Source: Deuterostichococcus epilithicus (taxonomy: Eukaryota > Chlorophyta > Trebouxiophyceae > Prasiolales > Stichococcaceae). From it: a stretch of 64,000 nt of DNA. Location: contig JAVTLE010000003.1 in NCBI GenBank assembly GCA_033439295.1, positions 248,001-312,000 of the forward strand, read 5' to 3'. Within the stretch, counting starts at the first letter, position 1. Each line of letters starts with the position of its first letter. Of this stretch, positions 52,868 through 64,000 are shown piece after piece. The notes under the pieces were generated by a model. That model ran no database searches and was not told where the DNA came from. It worked only from the letters and a program-made list of their open reading frames with translations. The translations under genes and the position numbers were made by a program.

Positions 52868-55800
52868 ATGGGGTCGTGCCTCAGCAAGACTGACGCTCAA
52901 GCCGGCGCTCGGTCCGGCACAACGGACAAGCCTGTGGGCAAGACAGCGCCCGATGGCCAGACGCAGGCCAGGGCAAGCCTCGGAAGACTCTCGGTATCCG
53001 CGCCGAGAGCGGGTGGCGCCGGTGGCGCCGCGCCTGCTGCGGCGCCCGCCGCCGCGCCCACCCCCAAAGGAGACGCGGCGGAGCATGCGGCACCCGCCGC
53101 GACTGCCACTGCAGTACCCGACGCCCCCAATGCGCTGGGGCATGCCGTGCCAAGTGCCGTGCCGGACGGCATGCCGCTCATCGAGGCCGTGGAGCCGGTG
53201 CAGAATGAGGCACAAAAGGCGGTGCTGGCGGGCCAGCCCTACTTGTCCAGCAAGGTTCGCACTGAGCTGCCTACCTTGCCTCGTTACCGGTCCAGCAGTG
53301 ACATGATGCCCCACCCGCGTCTCTGCCAGCCCTGCCGTCGCCTGCCTGCAGTGCACTCTGGGTGTGTCCAGACCTGGCGAGCCCCATAACCCTTTGCCTG
53401 CACCAGAGCGTCGAGTCCGTCGTGGTGGACGCTCCGTTTCACGGCTGTTGTTGCTGCTGATGGCTGGAGCAATGACTGGCATCGCTGCACCTGCAGTTTG
53501 GGCCGCCGAAGCCGCCGTTTCAGGAGGAGCGGCTGCTGACGGTCAACGCCATCAAGGCCACGCGCGACGGGCGGGCGACGGACCCTAACATCTGTGCGTC
53601 CCTGCTGGCAGGCTGTGTCCATCACCCCACATCGCCCCATTGGCACTGCAGTCGGCCGCCCCATCAATTGGCATGCCCCCCCATCTGTGCCTCCTGTCCT
53701 ACGTGCGCCCCCAGGTGTGGCCGGGGTGCCGCCGGGGTGGCGCAGTGTGAGCTGGTCATCTGCCCTGTTCACAAAGCATCATGCAGCTCCGGGCGGATGA
53801 TGATTCTGCCACGCTCCCCCATGTGCCTGCAGCCAACATCCTGGACCTGGCGGTGTCGGTCTTCAGCGTCGACTCGGCGGTGGTCACGCTGGTGGGGGAC
53901 GAGACCTTCACGGTGCACGCGGCGGCCGGCAAGCTGGGCCCCTACGCCGGGGCCGACCTCCCGTGGCTCATCGGCATGTGCGCCTACAGCATGACGCCGG
54001 CGCACCACGAGGTGCTGGTCGTGGAGGACATGGCCGCCGACGCGCGCTTCAACTTCGAGTGAGTTACGGGATTCGAAGTGTACAGCTCCTCCATGTCCTG
54101 ACGCCTGAGGTTGGGGTCCTGCAGGGGCTGGGCGGCCGGAGCGCGCTTGAATCTCGAGCCAGCCCCAGATGGTTATTATTTCAGAATTTGTGTTCCATGG
54201 CTCCCAGCGCCTTGCATGGCTGGTCCCCTCCAGAGGGCTACTCACATTGAAAAAAAATCAGCATGATGCCAACACACCACGATTTGTGTGGATGACATGG
54301 CCGCCAACGCGCTTTAACTTCCTAGAGGACTTTACCATTTTCAGTCCTGAATGCATTTTCTCCAGGCCTTGCGCTTTGCATTGTCAGTCTCCACTGGAAG
54401 GGCCTTTTAGTTTTGTGAACACACTGGCGGGTATCCTCACCCTCACCATCCGTCGTTGAGCCGTGCATGGTGCATTTGGCGCCCTGGCGCATGGCGCGTG
54501 CCAATGACACATATATTTCGACACACAGAACTGATGAGCGCTCCGCTCCACAGTCGCTTGTGCAGAGGAAGACGCTCCGGGATCCCGGCGCCCAGCACTT
54601 CGAGTTGCAGCCCTTAGAAACCCTTCGTGCCGGAGCTGCTGCCTTTGCCGACGGTCGCCAACAACGTGTGTCGCTCCTGTGCAGCTCGCGCGGCGGCTTC
54701 GAGAGGTTCTACTGCGGCGCGCCGCTCGTAGCGGCCAATGGGCACCGGCTGGGCACCATGTGCCTCGGCGGCTCGCAGCCCAAGACCATGAATGCGCAGC
54801 AGGTGCGTCCGGCTGCTTTGCTGGCGCTCAGCACCCAGCGCTTCGTGGGGCGTATTGGGGGGAGGCGGGCCGGAAGCCAGCTTGTCGCGGGTAGTGCAGC
54901 AGCCGGCGCGCACCCTGACGAGCGTGCGGCAAAGCGACTTTGCTGGCGTTTGCTTGGGTGTGCCAGGCGCCACTGACAAGACACATGAAAGCACATTGTC
55001 GTGTGCAAAATATGGGTGGAGTCTGGCGGGCAATCAGGGAACCGTGCGCGATGCACCAAACGTCCAAACCTGTGTGGTCAAGAGGCTCCGGAGCAAGGTT
55101 CCTGAACCCTGAACCCTGTACCCCAAATGCCAGATCGGCGTGCCATGTGACATGGCGGGGATGATGGTGCACTCGGCGGGGCGGCTGTCAGGGCGCAACC
55201 TTTTCAGACCCGAAACGTTAGACGCCCTGAAACTCTGGCGATGTTCCAGGTCGGCGTGCTGTGCAACATGGCGGAAATTGTGGTGCGCTCGCTGGAGAAG
55301 CAGTGGGCTCAGGACCAGTGGCAGCGGCACCAGGCCGAGGTGAGCAGACGATTGTTTTGTACGTGAGACCTACCGTCGAGCCCATGCATACGAGGCCCTG
55401 TTGCAGCCTGGCCCACATGCCACATGCCCACATACTGCACTGAGCCGCGCCACATGCATGTCCTTCTGTGCGGTGCTCAGTCTGCACGGTCCCTGCAACT
55501 CTGCACACGCTCTGGGTCGCCATGCAGATGTCCAGTACATCTGCTCCGTACTGCTTTGTGTTGCTCCGAGCCTGCGACTGCCCACTCTCATGCCTGGGGA
55601 ATGGCCTGAAGCCGGCTGCCTAGGTTCTGTAGCTGCGCGGCAGCATGCGCGATGCAGTGCCCTGCCGCACGAGCCTGCCAGGATCAAAGTGCAAGCCTCC
55701 AGTAGCCCGCGACCTGGTGCATTGCGGTGATGAGCCGCTGGGTTGCTGTAGGAGGCTCGCCTGGCACGGCGCCTGGAAGCATACCAGACGCCCTTCCTGT

Positions 55801-58800
55801 TTGTGGAAGTGGACAACGAGAAGCCGGGGTCCTGGGACATCGTCTTTGCCAACGACCGCGCCGCGGAAGTGGCAGGTGGGAAGCAGCGACTGCCACACCT
55901 GTCCGGGGGCAGCTCAATTGAGCCTGGGGTCTGCAATTTGCTCTGCCTAGAATCGTAAAGCCTGCGGGCCGGCTGCATTTTGCAGCTCGACATGGGCAGA
56001 AGACCCACAGGGCAACGGCATGGGCTTGCCATGTTCGCCAGGTTCAAGTGCCGCTTGCATTCCTGCGCTTCGCCTGACAGCTCGGAGTGCTGCAGGCTGC
56101 GTCGTGGACGCTGGAGCTCGCAAGCCTTTCTGGGAGCTCGTCAAGTCGGCCGTCGGCTCAGCGGTGAGTGCGGCTTTGGCGCCTCTCAGCTCAGCTGTGT
56201 TGTGTTGTGTTGTGCCGCCGCGCCCACAGCCGCTGTGCAGCATTTCTGGTGGCAGCACACCCTGCAGCGCACTGGCTGCGCATGTGCCTTCGCCCTGCTG
56301 CATGCCACCGCCGGGTGAGCCCCGCCAGCGTCCCGCTCGCAAAATATGCGGTGGCGGAGGGTTGCTGCCGCTCCCAAGGCGTCACATCCAAAGGACGTGG
56401 TATGCGCAAGTAACAATTGGGCCCAATGGCGCCGCAGGCGCCCTGGACGCCATTTGAGAGCGCGGTGCAGCGCGGGGTGCGCTTCACTGTCACAGGCATG
56501 CTGAAGGATTCTGCCGGCGGCCACGACGAGAACGAGCTGTGGCACCTGCACTTCCGGTGCGCTGAAGTGCGCAGGCACCGCTGTTGGGCGTGCCGGCGCG
56601 TGGTGACAGTCTCCATGCAACCCTCTAGCCTCTGTCTGAAACCCTCTCCCGACGCAGACCTGCGGCGAAGGATGCGCTCGACGCCCAGGCGACGCTGCTG
56701 GGAGTGCCGGCCCATGTGCCGAGCGGCAATGCCGTCAGCGGCGGCCGCTTCTACGCCGTCGAGATGTCGCTGGTGCCACCGCCCTCGCCGCACGGCGGCA
56801 GCAGTTCAAACGTCTGCAGGCGCGTTGTTCTGGCCGTCGCCCTAAGAGGCCACACCGCTGCAGATTCACAGTTTTTGCATCACAAAGAGCAACAACGGAA
56901 ATGTCATGCCACCCTGGCTGCCTGTCCCCAAACGCCGGCCCCGCCCATCACGTTGCACAAGACTCCTATCGCTGTAGGCCTCACACCCCCTTGACTGCCT
57001 GTCCCCAAGCGCCGGCCCTGCCCATCCCTTTGCACAAGCCACCGATCGTCTCAGGGCCTCACTCCCTCGCTACTCTCATTGCACTGACCTGCTGCCGCGC
57101 AGTGTGCTGATGGATAGCGGAGGCTCGCTGACGTCGCTGGCCCCCGCGGTCGTCCCCGCCTGCTTTGAGGGCCTGGAGCTGGGGCCACTGCTGGGCAAGG
57201 GCTCCTTCGGACGGGTGTACCGGGGTGTCTACCACGGCGAGGCGGTGGCCATCAAGGTGCGGAAAGACTTTTTGGAAATTTAATATTGGCCGGCCCCTCG
57301 CCTGATGATTCCGCTCTGCACCTCCCCCGACAGCTGCGGGCGCACCAACACAGAACGCCACTGCAGGGAAACAAATCCTCGGACCGCGGCTGCAGCCGCG
57401 GGCTGCATGCCGATGCCGCCTCAGAGCGCCTCCTGCTCGGCATACATGCCGGTGTATGCATAACGGTCGCATGTCCAGCTGCCACAAGCCTGATGGCGTT
57501 GACAGCTTGCCGGCTGGCAGGGCTGGTCTGCGGCTTGTGCCCTTTAAACCCTGACAAAACCCTGCCCGCAGATCATGGAGACCGACCGGGTGGAGATGAA
57601 CGAGGAGGGGGAGCCGCTGGAGGCGGTGCTGACCGGCAGCAAGCGCCACCCCAACCTGGTGTCCACCATCGGCTGGTGGGCCTCCTCTGCTATGCTTTTG
57701 CTGTGGCAAGCAACACACACATCGCACAACGAAAGTCGTGTTTTAAGCGCTTGCCGCACAGCGCCTCGTGGAGGCGGTGCTCACAGGCAGCAGCCAGTCC
57801 CAACCTGGTGTCCACCATCGGCTGGTGCGGCCCCACTTGCACAGCACCACCTGTAGCAGCAGGCCTTCCCAGTGCAAGCCGGCCCCTGTGCGCAACCGCC
57901 TAGCAAGCGCAACCCAGACCTGGTGTCCACCATCAGCTGGTGCGGCCCCACTGTCGGGTTATGTCCCGAGGCACTTTTCAACACCCCCGCCGTGTCCTGT
58001 GCTATGCACAGCCACATGATTCCAGACCCGCAGTGCCTCGCGGCAGCAGTGCGCACGGTTGTGGTGTTGGAAACCGAAACCTCACAGACTGACTCCTCTG
58101 CTGCGTGCGCCGCCGCAGGACGGTGACGTCGCCGCCGCTGCCATACCCGGGGGAGGACCCCGACAGCGAGGCGGCGCGCCTCGCCGAGCTGTCGCAGGAC
58201 GAGTCGCAGACCTGGCTGCTGCTGGAGTTTTGCGACCGGCCCTGCCTCCAGGTGCGGGGACGCCCGGGGTCGGGTCCGGGTCGCTGGGCGTGTGCATGTT
58301 TCGTGTGTGTGCCAGGCATGGTGGGGAGGGGGCGGTGGGTCTGGCGGCTGTCGGAGCTGCCTATTCTTGCCAGAAGCAGCAGCCACTGTGACGGCTTGCT
58401 GCCGCTGGTGACATTTCACTCGCTTGCAGGCATGCCGCAAGGTGGTTCTGCTGTTTGCCACTGCGGATTTCCAAGTCTACTCGTTGAAACACTGGCCTGC
58501 CAGAAGCTGATCAGTGTGTGCCGGCCAGGTGCGCTTGCGCAACGAACCCAGCAATGCGGACAATCCAGCCCTCCTGGCTGGACCATTGAACACACTGCTG
58601 AATGCTGCAACAGGATGCCCTGGAGCGGGGCGCCTTCAGGGTGCCGGACGCCGAGAGCGGCGTAGCGAAGCAGACCAGCCCGCCGAACATGGGCACCATC
58701 TGCGCCACCGCGCACGAGGTCGCCTGCGGCATGGCCTTCCTGCACAGCCAGAACGTCGTGCACGGCGGTGCGGCTCCTGGCTTGAAGGACATCATTCCCC

Positions 58801-61123
58801 GTCAAGTTCCGCTGAGACAAGGGGGAGGGTGCTGCACCTTTGCGTGCATTTGTGTGGTGAGGGGGATTGTCTGCTGCAGTCTCTCAGCCGTTGGCAAGGC
58901 AGCCGCAGGCCAGCGTCGGGGCCGGCTGCAGCGGCTCAGCAGGCGTCGTGACCAACCGTGGCCTCCTCTGGCCGTGTGCAGACCCTAACGCCCCCTGTTC
59001 AGTTCCTGGCCTACCCGGTGCCGACCCCTGCTGAACTCAGCGTCCTTCTCGCTCCCGGCCGCAGACCTGAAGGGCGGCAACGTGCTGCTCAAGAGCACGG
59101 ACAACGCCCGCGGCTTCGGCGCCAAGGTGGCAGACTTTGGGCTGGCGCGGCACATGGGCATCGAGGAGCGCATCCAGTCCAACCGCTATGGCACCATCAC
59201 CCACTGCCCGCCCGAGCTGCTGCTCGAGGGCTCCTTCAGCAAGGTCGGGCCGCCGAAGCCTGCAACCCCAGAATTTGACTCGGATGAGGCAGCCGCCGCG
59301 CATTGCAGTGCCGAGTCGGATGTGGAAATGCAAAGATTGGCCGGAGAAGGCAACCGGGGGTGTTGGGCCGCGGCGCGGCGCGAGAGAGCCCACCGCTTGG
59401 CGACAAGGGCAGTGGCTGGGCCCTGTGTGACCCCCTACTAGGTGCTCATGCTTTGCTGAGCCTGGGATGCAGTGCCAGGGAAAGCAAAGCAGTGGCTGGG
59501 CCGCTCCCCAGCGGCATGCTAGCGAGCGGCTTCTACCTGCCTCGAGCAGGACTGGGCGCAGCGGCGGGCACTATCGCAAGCGAACGAGGCCTGCGTGTGG
59601 TGTGGTGTCGGTGTGCACGCTGACCTTTCCCACCCTTGGGTTTCTCTTCGCAGGCGGTGAACGGCCGGCCTCCTGGCGTGCTGCTGGCGAGCCCTGAAGC
59701 CCTAAACCCTAAAACCAAGCACGCTGACCATCCGTCATCCGTGTTTCGTCAACCCGGGGGCGGACGGCTGGGCCGCTGGCGGTGCTTCAGTGGGAGCGGC
59801 TGCTGGCTGCTCCCCCCTGTCCTGCCTCCCTTCACTCTCGCCTGTTCCTCCTGTTCAGGCGGTGGATGTCTGGGCCTTTGGCGTGCTGCTGTGGGAGCTG
59901 TACCATGGCGCCCGCGCATGGGCGGGCCTCACCCACCCCCAGGTGCACCCTCCCTGTGCCCTCAGAGGCCCTCAGATACCCTCCAGGCGCCTCAGCGCAG
60001 CAGTGCTCCGTGCCTCCTGCATCCTCCCTGCATTCCCGGACGGTGCGGGCAGCTGGTGGACAGGCGTGCTGCCCCAGCTCCCGCGTTGTGGCAGGAGCCG
60101 CAGTCCCCAGTCTTGCGCAGCGTCTGCCCTCTCTTGTTGCGCTTTCTCTCGCTCTCATGCCCGAGCCGTCAACGCTTAGTACCCTGCTTCTTCCTGCTTC
60201 TCTCTGCGCGAATCATGCACCTCGCCGGCATCGCCAGCAAGCTTGGATCTTCGACCGGTGCGCGACTTTTGTTCCGCTTTTGGATCTTCCCCCTCCACCC
60301 CATCTTGTTCCCTAAATTCTACACTTCCCCAGGCGCATGCGCGCCGATCATGCACGCAGTGGGCACGCCGGCACGCACTGGCCTCTTGACCGTTCCGAGG
60401 CTCTGCCGGCGCACGACCTCCTCTCTGTTTTTCAATGGTAGATCTCTCCTCAATGATACATACCGTTATGCTTGACTGGTGCCGGTTCCCTGCTCCGCAG
60501 ATCATGCACGCCGTCGGAATTGCCGGCAAGAGGCTGGCCTTTGACCGCTCGGAGGCGCTGCCGGCGCACGAGACTTACTTTGCGCTGGCGGAGGCGTGTA
60601 TGGCGGTCAACCCTGCCGACCGCCCCTCCTTCGAGGCCATGCACCTGGTGGGAGCTCCCACCACCGTCAGATTTCAGTGTTTTGAGGCCTCGTTTGATGC
60701 GACCGTTCCTCCTTTGAGGCTCTGCAGCTGGTGGTAGCCCTTTCACCTTGTTGCGTGGGGATTCGAGGCCTCAACCTTGCATTTTGGGGCACAAGGCCGC
60801 CACCCTCGCTGGGACTGAAGGGAATTCGCACCGGAAGCATGGCCAGGGCAAGGATGGATTGCGCGCAACCAATCTGACATATCTGCAGTGTCTGCGAGGG
60901 ACCGTACGAGCAGGCTGCCGAGCTCTGACCAGCGCTCGCACCAGGAAGTTGTAACGAATGCTTGGCAGCGCCTTTGTGAGTACACCCGCCGATCAGTTGA
61001 CGGGCAATGGCGCAGGTGCTCAAGACGTCCGCAGATGCGTGGGAGAAGCTGAAGAAGGGACCCAATGGCGGGGCGCCGCCAAAGGACCTGAAAGACACCG
61101 ACTGCACACGCTGCGTCGGCTGA
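52868..61123 (+). CDS. Myristoylated GAF/PAS-like protein kinase
   Basis: Signalling kinase, probably membrane-attached: it opens MGSCLSK, a myristoylation/palmitoylation signal. Seventeen exons, 817 aa: 52868-53254, 53497-53593, 53833-54058, 54685-54802, 55250-55339, 55752-55875, 56096-56163, 56438-56556, 56658-56819, 57103-57256, 57572-57675, 58119-58251, 58614-58767, 59065-59243, 59859-59942, 60501-60647, 61016-61123. A GAF domain (about 160-276; NILDLAVSVFSVDSAVVTLV, FYCGAPLVAANGHRLGTMCL) follows an Ala/Pro-rich tail, then a helix and PAS-like segment (FLFVEVDNEKPG, IVFANDRAAEVAG). Kinase: GKGSFGRVYRG (495), VAIK (Lys515), HGDLKGGN (Asp646), ADFGLAR (Asp669), CPPELL, DVWAFGVLLWEL. HGD replaces the usual HRD. 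Fold resembles plant Raf-like/tyrosine-kinase-like kinases. Intron 9 has a GC donor. Many introns carry junction copies. Confidence 0.88.
54120..54335 (+). repeat. Two intronic copies of kinase exon 3 3' edge
   Basis: Copies at about 54126-54160 and 54287-54335 of the GAF exon end (54021-54065). The second keeps GACATGGCCGCC(A/G)ACGCGC and TTTAACTTC. They start about 98 and 265 bp after the parent. Confidence 0.8.
55124..55200 (+). repeat. Intronic copy of kinase exon 5 5' edge
   Basis: ATCGGCGTGCCATGTGACATGG against GTCGGCGTGCTGTGCAACATGG, 116 bp upstream of the exon, kept for about 70 bp. Preceded by a CCCTGAA-type short repeat. Confidence 0.85.
57755..57955 (+). repeat. Two intronic copies of kinase exon 11 3' edge
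   Basis: CCTGGTGTCCACCATC then (G/A)GCTGGTG recurs at about 57805 and 57919 after the real exon end; spacings about 150 and 114 bp. The first copy also keeps GGAGGCGGTGCT. Both keep the GCTG|GTG donor. Confidence 0.92.
59650..59716 (+). repeat. Intronic copy of kinase exon 15 5' edge with telomere-like tail
   Basis: CAGGCGGTGAACGGCCGG then TGGCGTGCTGCTGG copies the acceptor and exon start at 59856, 205 bp downstream. It is followed directly by CCCTAAACCCTAAA at 59700-59713, two units of the plant/Chlorella-type telomere repeat. Confidence 0.75.
60205..60435 (+). repeat. Two intronic copies of kinase exon 16 5' edge
   Basis: ATCATGCAC starts copies at about 60210 and 60348; the real exon starts at 60501 (spacings 138 and 153 bp). 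The second keeps CTGCCGGCGCACGA from further inside the exon. They read IMHLAGIASK and IMHAVGTPAR against IMHAVGIAGK. Confidence 0.92.
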
Positions 61124-62157
61124 CGGGGCTGAGCTCGGAGTCCCACAGCTGCCGGGGTGTCCACCCGGTGCACCACCCGGTGCGGCCTGGGCGAGAGTCG
61201 AGACAGTTCTAACACGAAGGCTGCTGCTGCGCGCCATGTGACGTCAATTTGATGGCGGGTCAGCATTGCAAATGCCCATGACCTACAGCGGGAGGGCGGC
61301 CGTAGATGGCGTGGCCAGCCACTTGGGCGCGAGATCCGTGGATCTCGTCTACCCTTAAATAGATCGTAAGCAGCACCTCTAGCCAGCTGAAGTAGCTGTT
61401 ACCGGGCGGGTGCGCTCTTGAACCGAGGAGCGCTGCCGTGACATTGGCGCGCTGCCGCAGGCTGCCTGCAACACTGGCTATCGGCGGACCTCTTGTAAAC
61501 TGCATGTACACTATCAGTCTATCAAGCCAGTGCTGAGACCCACATGTCGGCACAGCTGGCTCTGCAGGTGCAGAGCCAAGATCCAACTCTCGCATAAGAT
61601 CGCCACGTGAGCGCAAGTCCCACGTCACACATGCTATTGTGTTACCAGTTTTCATTGGCTGCGTGCATCTTTTCGCAGCGTTGGTTGCCAGCATCTCGCG
61701 TGCCAGATTCGAATGCAGCCGAGGCCAGTCATAGGATCGCGGATCACCGTCAGAACGCCACAGCCCTCGAGAAACAGTCAGACGGATTCGTTGCAGTTGA
61801 GCACCAACAGACACCATGATCTGCGTGTAGCTGCTAGCCCACGCCTGCTTACCTCAGCCAGCGCCCCCGAAGCCTGCAAACCTGGCGCGCGCCGCACAGC
61901 CCAATACTTCCGCGCTATGCGGGCGGCGGGCGATGGTCGCGAGGCCGTCGTAGATGATGCAGACGGGACCCCGGCGTCGTCTGCGGGGAACTACCGGAGC
62001 CTAGGTCAGCCTGGCACCCGCGAACGCCAGGAGGCTGATGACATGGGCGCGCCAAGGACGCCGGTGCAGAGGGGCGCCAATACTTCGCAAGTATGGAAGG
62101 CACCTTGCAGCAGTAGTGTGCCAGCTCCAGGATTCCAGCTCCCCAGTTGGATGAACA
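61124..62157. other. Intergenic region, kinase to EamA transporter
   Basis: About 1 kb. A block at 61918-62002 (ATG; AGDGREAVVDDADGT) has coding-like codons and a GTCAGC donor and may be a 5' exon of the transporter gene, but its phase does not fit the next exon. A 185-codon minus-strand frame at 61260-61817 has poor codon use and is not supported. Confidence 0.4.
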
Positions 62158-63803
62158 ATGCAGCTTTCTGTGCTGCAGAACTTTGGTGTCCCGGGCCAAC
62201 TCATCATACTGGGGGTGGCGCTGCTCTGGGGCAGCAACCCCATTGCGGTTCGGTACCTCTACGCCTCAGATGGTGCGCATGCAGACTTTGGGAATCTTAT
62301 CGCAGCAGAAAATCCGCCGCTGAAGTGTCCACTGGCGCTGCTTCAAGTGAGCACATACATACCAGCGGTGCCTGCTCTTTGGAGGGTACAGCTCCTTGAC
62401 CAAGCAGCCACCTCGGAACAGCCGCTCGCACCCGCTGTGCGCAGGCCCGCCGTCGCCGGCAGCGCTTGCAGGCGTGCAGGCGACCGCCGCTGCGGCCTTC
62501 CTGCTGGCCATGAACACAGCGATGCAGCAGTGGCGGCGGCGGAGCGGGCAGCGGGCTGGCGGCATGACGCTGCCCCGGCACCGGCACGATTCGGACGCTG
62601 AGGATGAGGCAGAGGCCCTCGAGTCGCAGCCACTCACAGGCAGTGGATCACGCTCCGGTGGCGGCCGCCCCGGCAGTGCGCCGTCTCTGAAGGCAGCCCT
62701 CAACACCACGACGGACAACCTGTGGCTGGCGGGCGCTGAGGTCGGCACCTGGGCGTTCCTGGCCAACACAGGTTGGTGATACGAACCTGTAACTGCCCGG
62801 AAATGCCTCCCAGAGAACTGTGCACCACGCCACTGTCGTATGGCTTGTTACCAGTCATTCCCTGCTCATGCCTCGCTCGAAGAGCTGTGCACCACAGGCA
62901 AGGTGACGTGCTTCGCCTGCCGTGCCGTGCAGCGACAGTGATAGGCTTCCAGAGCACCGCGGCTGCGCGCGGCGCGTTCCTCATCCGGCTATCAGCCATC
63001 CTCACACCACTCGTCGCCAGTCTGGCAGGTAAGACCGATGCTGCAGGTGCCATCCTTGCAGCGCGCCACAATAGCAACGCCTCCCCGCATGGCCTGTGTT
63101 TTCGAGTATCTGTAGGTGCACCAGAGCGCAATGACCCCCCGCAGCCCACGAACATGCGCCACGTGCCGCCGCAGCATCTAATGGCTCCCGGTCATGCTGC
63201 TCGCAGGCGAAGCTGTGGCGGTGCAGGTCTGGCTGGGCTGCACCTGCGCGCTGTGCGGCAGCGTGCTGATGAGCCTGTTGCGTTCGGGCTCGGACGTTGG
63301 CGCCGCCACCAGCGGCATCGCGGTGGGCGACATGCTGCTCGTCGGCGCTGCGCTGCTGTGGTCTGTCCAGGCGAGCAAACCCCTGCGCCGCCGTACTGAA
63401 CTTCCTCAGAATTTATGCTGAATGCAGAGCTCTCTCCCCGTGTGTGGTTGATCCAGGCGAGGAGAGCTGCTGGACTGTCGCAAGATCTGCACTTCTGGCG
63501 GCAGTGGCATGCTCGTTGCACGGAGCTTCCAGTTGACACACAACTCCAGTCTTGAGCACATCAAAGACCACGACGCAACTACCGCTCAGCACAGTCCCTG
63601 ACGTCTTCATGTCACCTTACCTTTGCACTTTCTAAAGCGCAGACGGTGCGGCTGGGGAAGCATGCACGGCGATTTCAGCCGCTGGAGCTGGCCGGCGTGT
63701 CAATGGCGGCCATGGCGGTACTGTCGGACGTGTGGCTGGCAGCGGACGTCGCAGGCGCGGTGGCAGCTGGGGCTGCCGCCGACAGTGTATGGGCGGGCGC
63801 CAG
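62158..63803 (+). CDS. EamA/DMT-family transporter, 5' part
   Basis: Drug/metabolite transporter superfamily (EamA) membrane protein, cut by the window edge; substrate unknown. Exons: 62158-62272 (start or acceptor uncertain), 62445-62771, 62933-63028, 63207-63370, 63643-63803, then a donor (CCAG|GTGAGG) leading off the window. Seen: LIILGVALLWGSNPIAVRYL (first membrane helix, with the family's WGSNP), VQATAAAAFLLAMNT, an inserted charged loop, WLAGAEVGTWAFLANT, RGAFLIRLSAILTPLVASLA (the R-x-AFL motif that begins EamA helix 4), VQVWLGCTCALCGSVLMSLL, GDMLLVGAALLWSVQ. The intron after exon 4 uses a GC donor (CAG|GCGAGC), the only way to reach the next in-phase exon. Plant relatives are often plastid proteins, but no transit peptide was identified. 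Confidence 0.8.
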
Positions 63804-64000
63804 GTGAGGCGCTCTCTGGTGTTTCATGTGAAATGTCTGACGCCTTCTGCAACACCAGTGCCCTTTGACGTCCACTGCACATCTGCAAGATGAGTCTGCC
63901 TACCGCTTGGTTGGGCAGTGAGAAGTGAAAAGTGCAGATTCAGTTGGTAAGCTTTGCAATCTCTTCACTGTCATGTAAGTCACCATGGCTTCAAACTGCT

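Noticed and set aside
61260-61817. 185-codon open frame on the minus strand
   Set aside because: Weak third-position GC, no family resemblance, and it lies in intergenic DNA.

Overview
The window is nuclear DNA from a eukaryote, most likely a chlorophyte green alga (my guess is Trebouxiophyceae). It is GC-rich, with strong G/C preference at third codon positions. Genes are single, alternate between strands, and are cut into many small exons by introns of about 50-500 bp with (T/C)GCAG|G-type acceptors. Plastid-lumen proteins (a DEG8-type protease and a CYP28-type cyclophilin) fit a plant-lineage cell. No rRNA, tRNA, CRISPR array, transposon or virus-like element was recognised.

Layout, left to right: 3' end of an acyl-protein thioesterase fused to a SAP-like domain (+); a poorly resolved 1.4-4.2 kb region; DDX24/MAK5 DEAD-box helicase (-, 18 exons, 1079 aa); an unidentified short membrane-protein-like gene (+); DEG8 protease (+, 12 exons, 474 aa); choline kinase (-, 12 exons, 450 aa); CYP28-like lumenal cyclophilin (-); a class I methyltransferase (+, 275 aa); an uncharacterised membrane protein with an HNH-like Cys/His motif (+, 394 aa); PIG-Q/GPI1 (+, 882 aa); CWF19L1/Drn1-like protein with an inserted RRM (-, 630 aa); a U1-type zinc-finger protein (+, 291 aa); adenosine kinase (-, 345 aa); RAD23 (+, 429 aa); a tail-anchored gamma-glutamylcyclotransferase-like protein (-); a myristoylated GAF/PAS-like protein kinase (+, 817 aa); and the 5' part of an EamA/DMT transporter (+), cut by the window edge. 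For the fully modelled genes the exon lengths sum to exact multiples of three and all joins are in phase.

The genes do not form a pathway. They are housekeeping functions: ribosome biogenesis, lariat/RNA turnover, DNA repair and proteasome delivery, lipid head-group and GPI synthesis, adenosine salvage and thylakoid proteostasis.

The most unusual signal lies in the introns. In nine of the genes, introns hold decayed direct copies of the neighbouring exon-intron junction, including the splice-site bases. Copies are spaced 61-205 bp from their parent or from each other (most 97-153 bp), with up to three per junction. This looks like introns growing by repeated local tandem duplication of exon edges. 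A second oddity is that 8 of about 117 modelled introns use a GC donor, every one after an exon ending in CAG. All gene models come from reading the sequence by eye; none has transcript or database support here.
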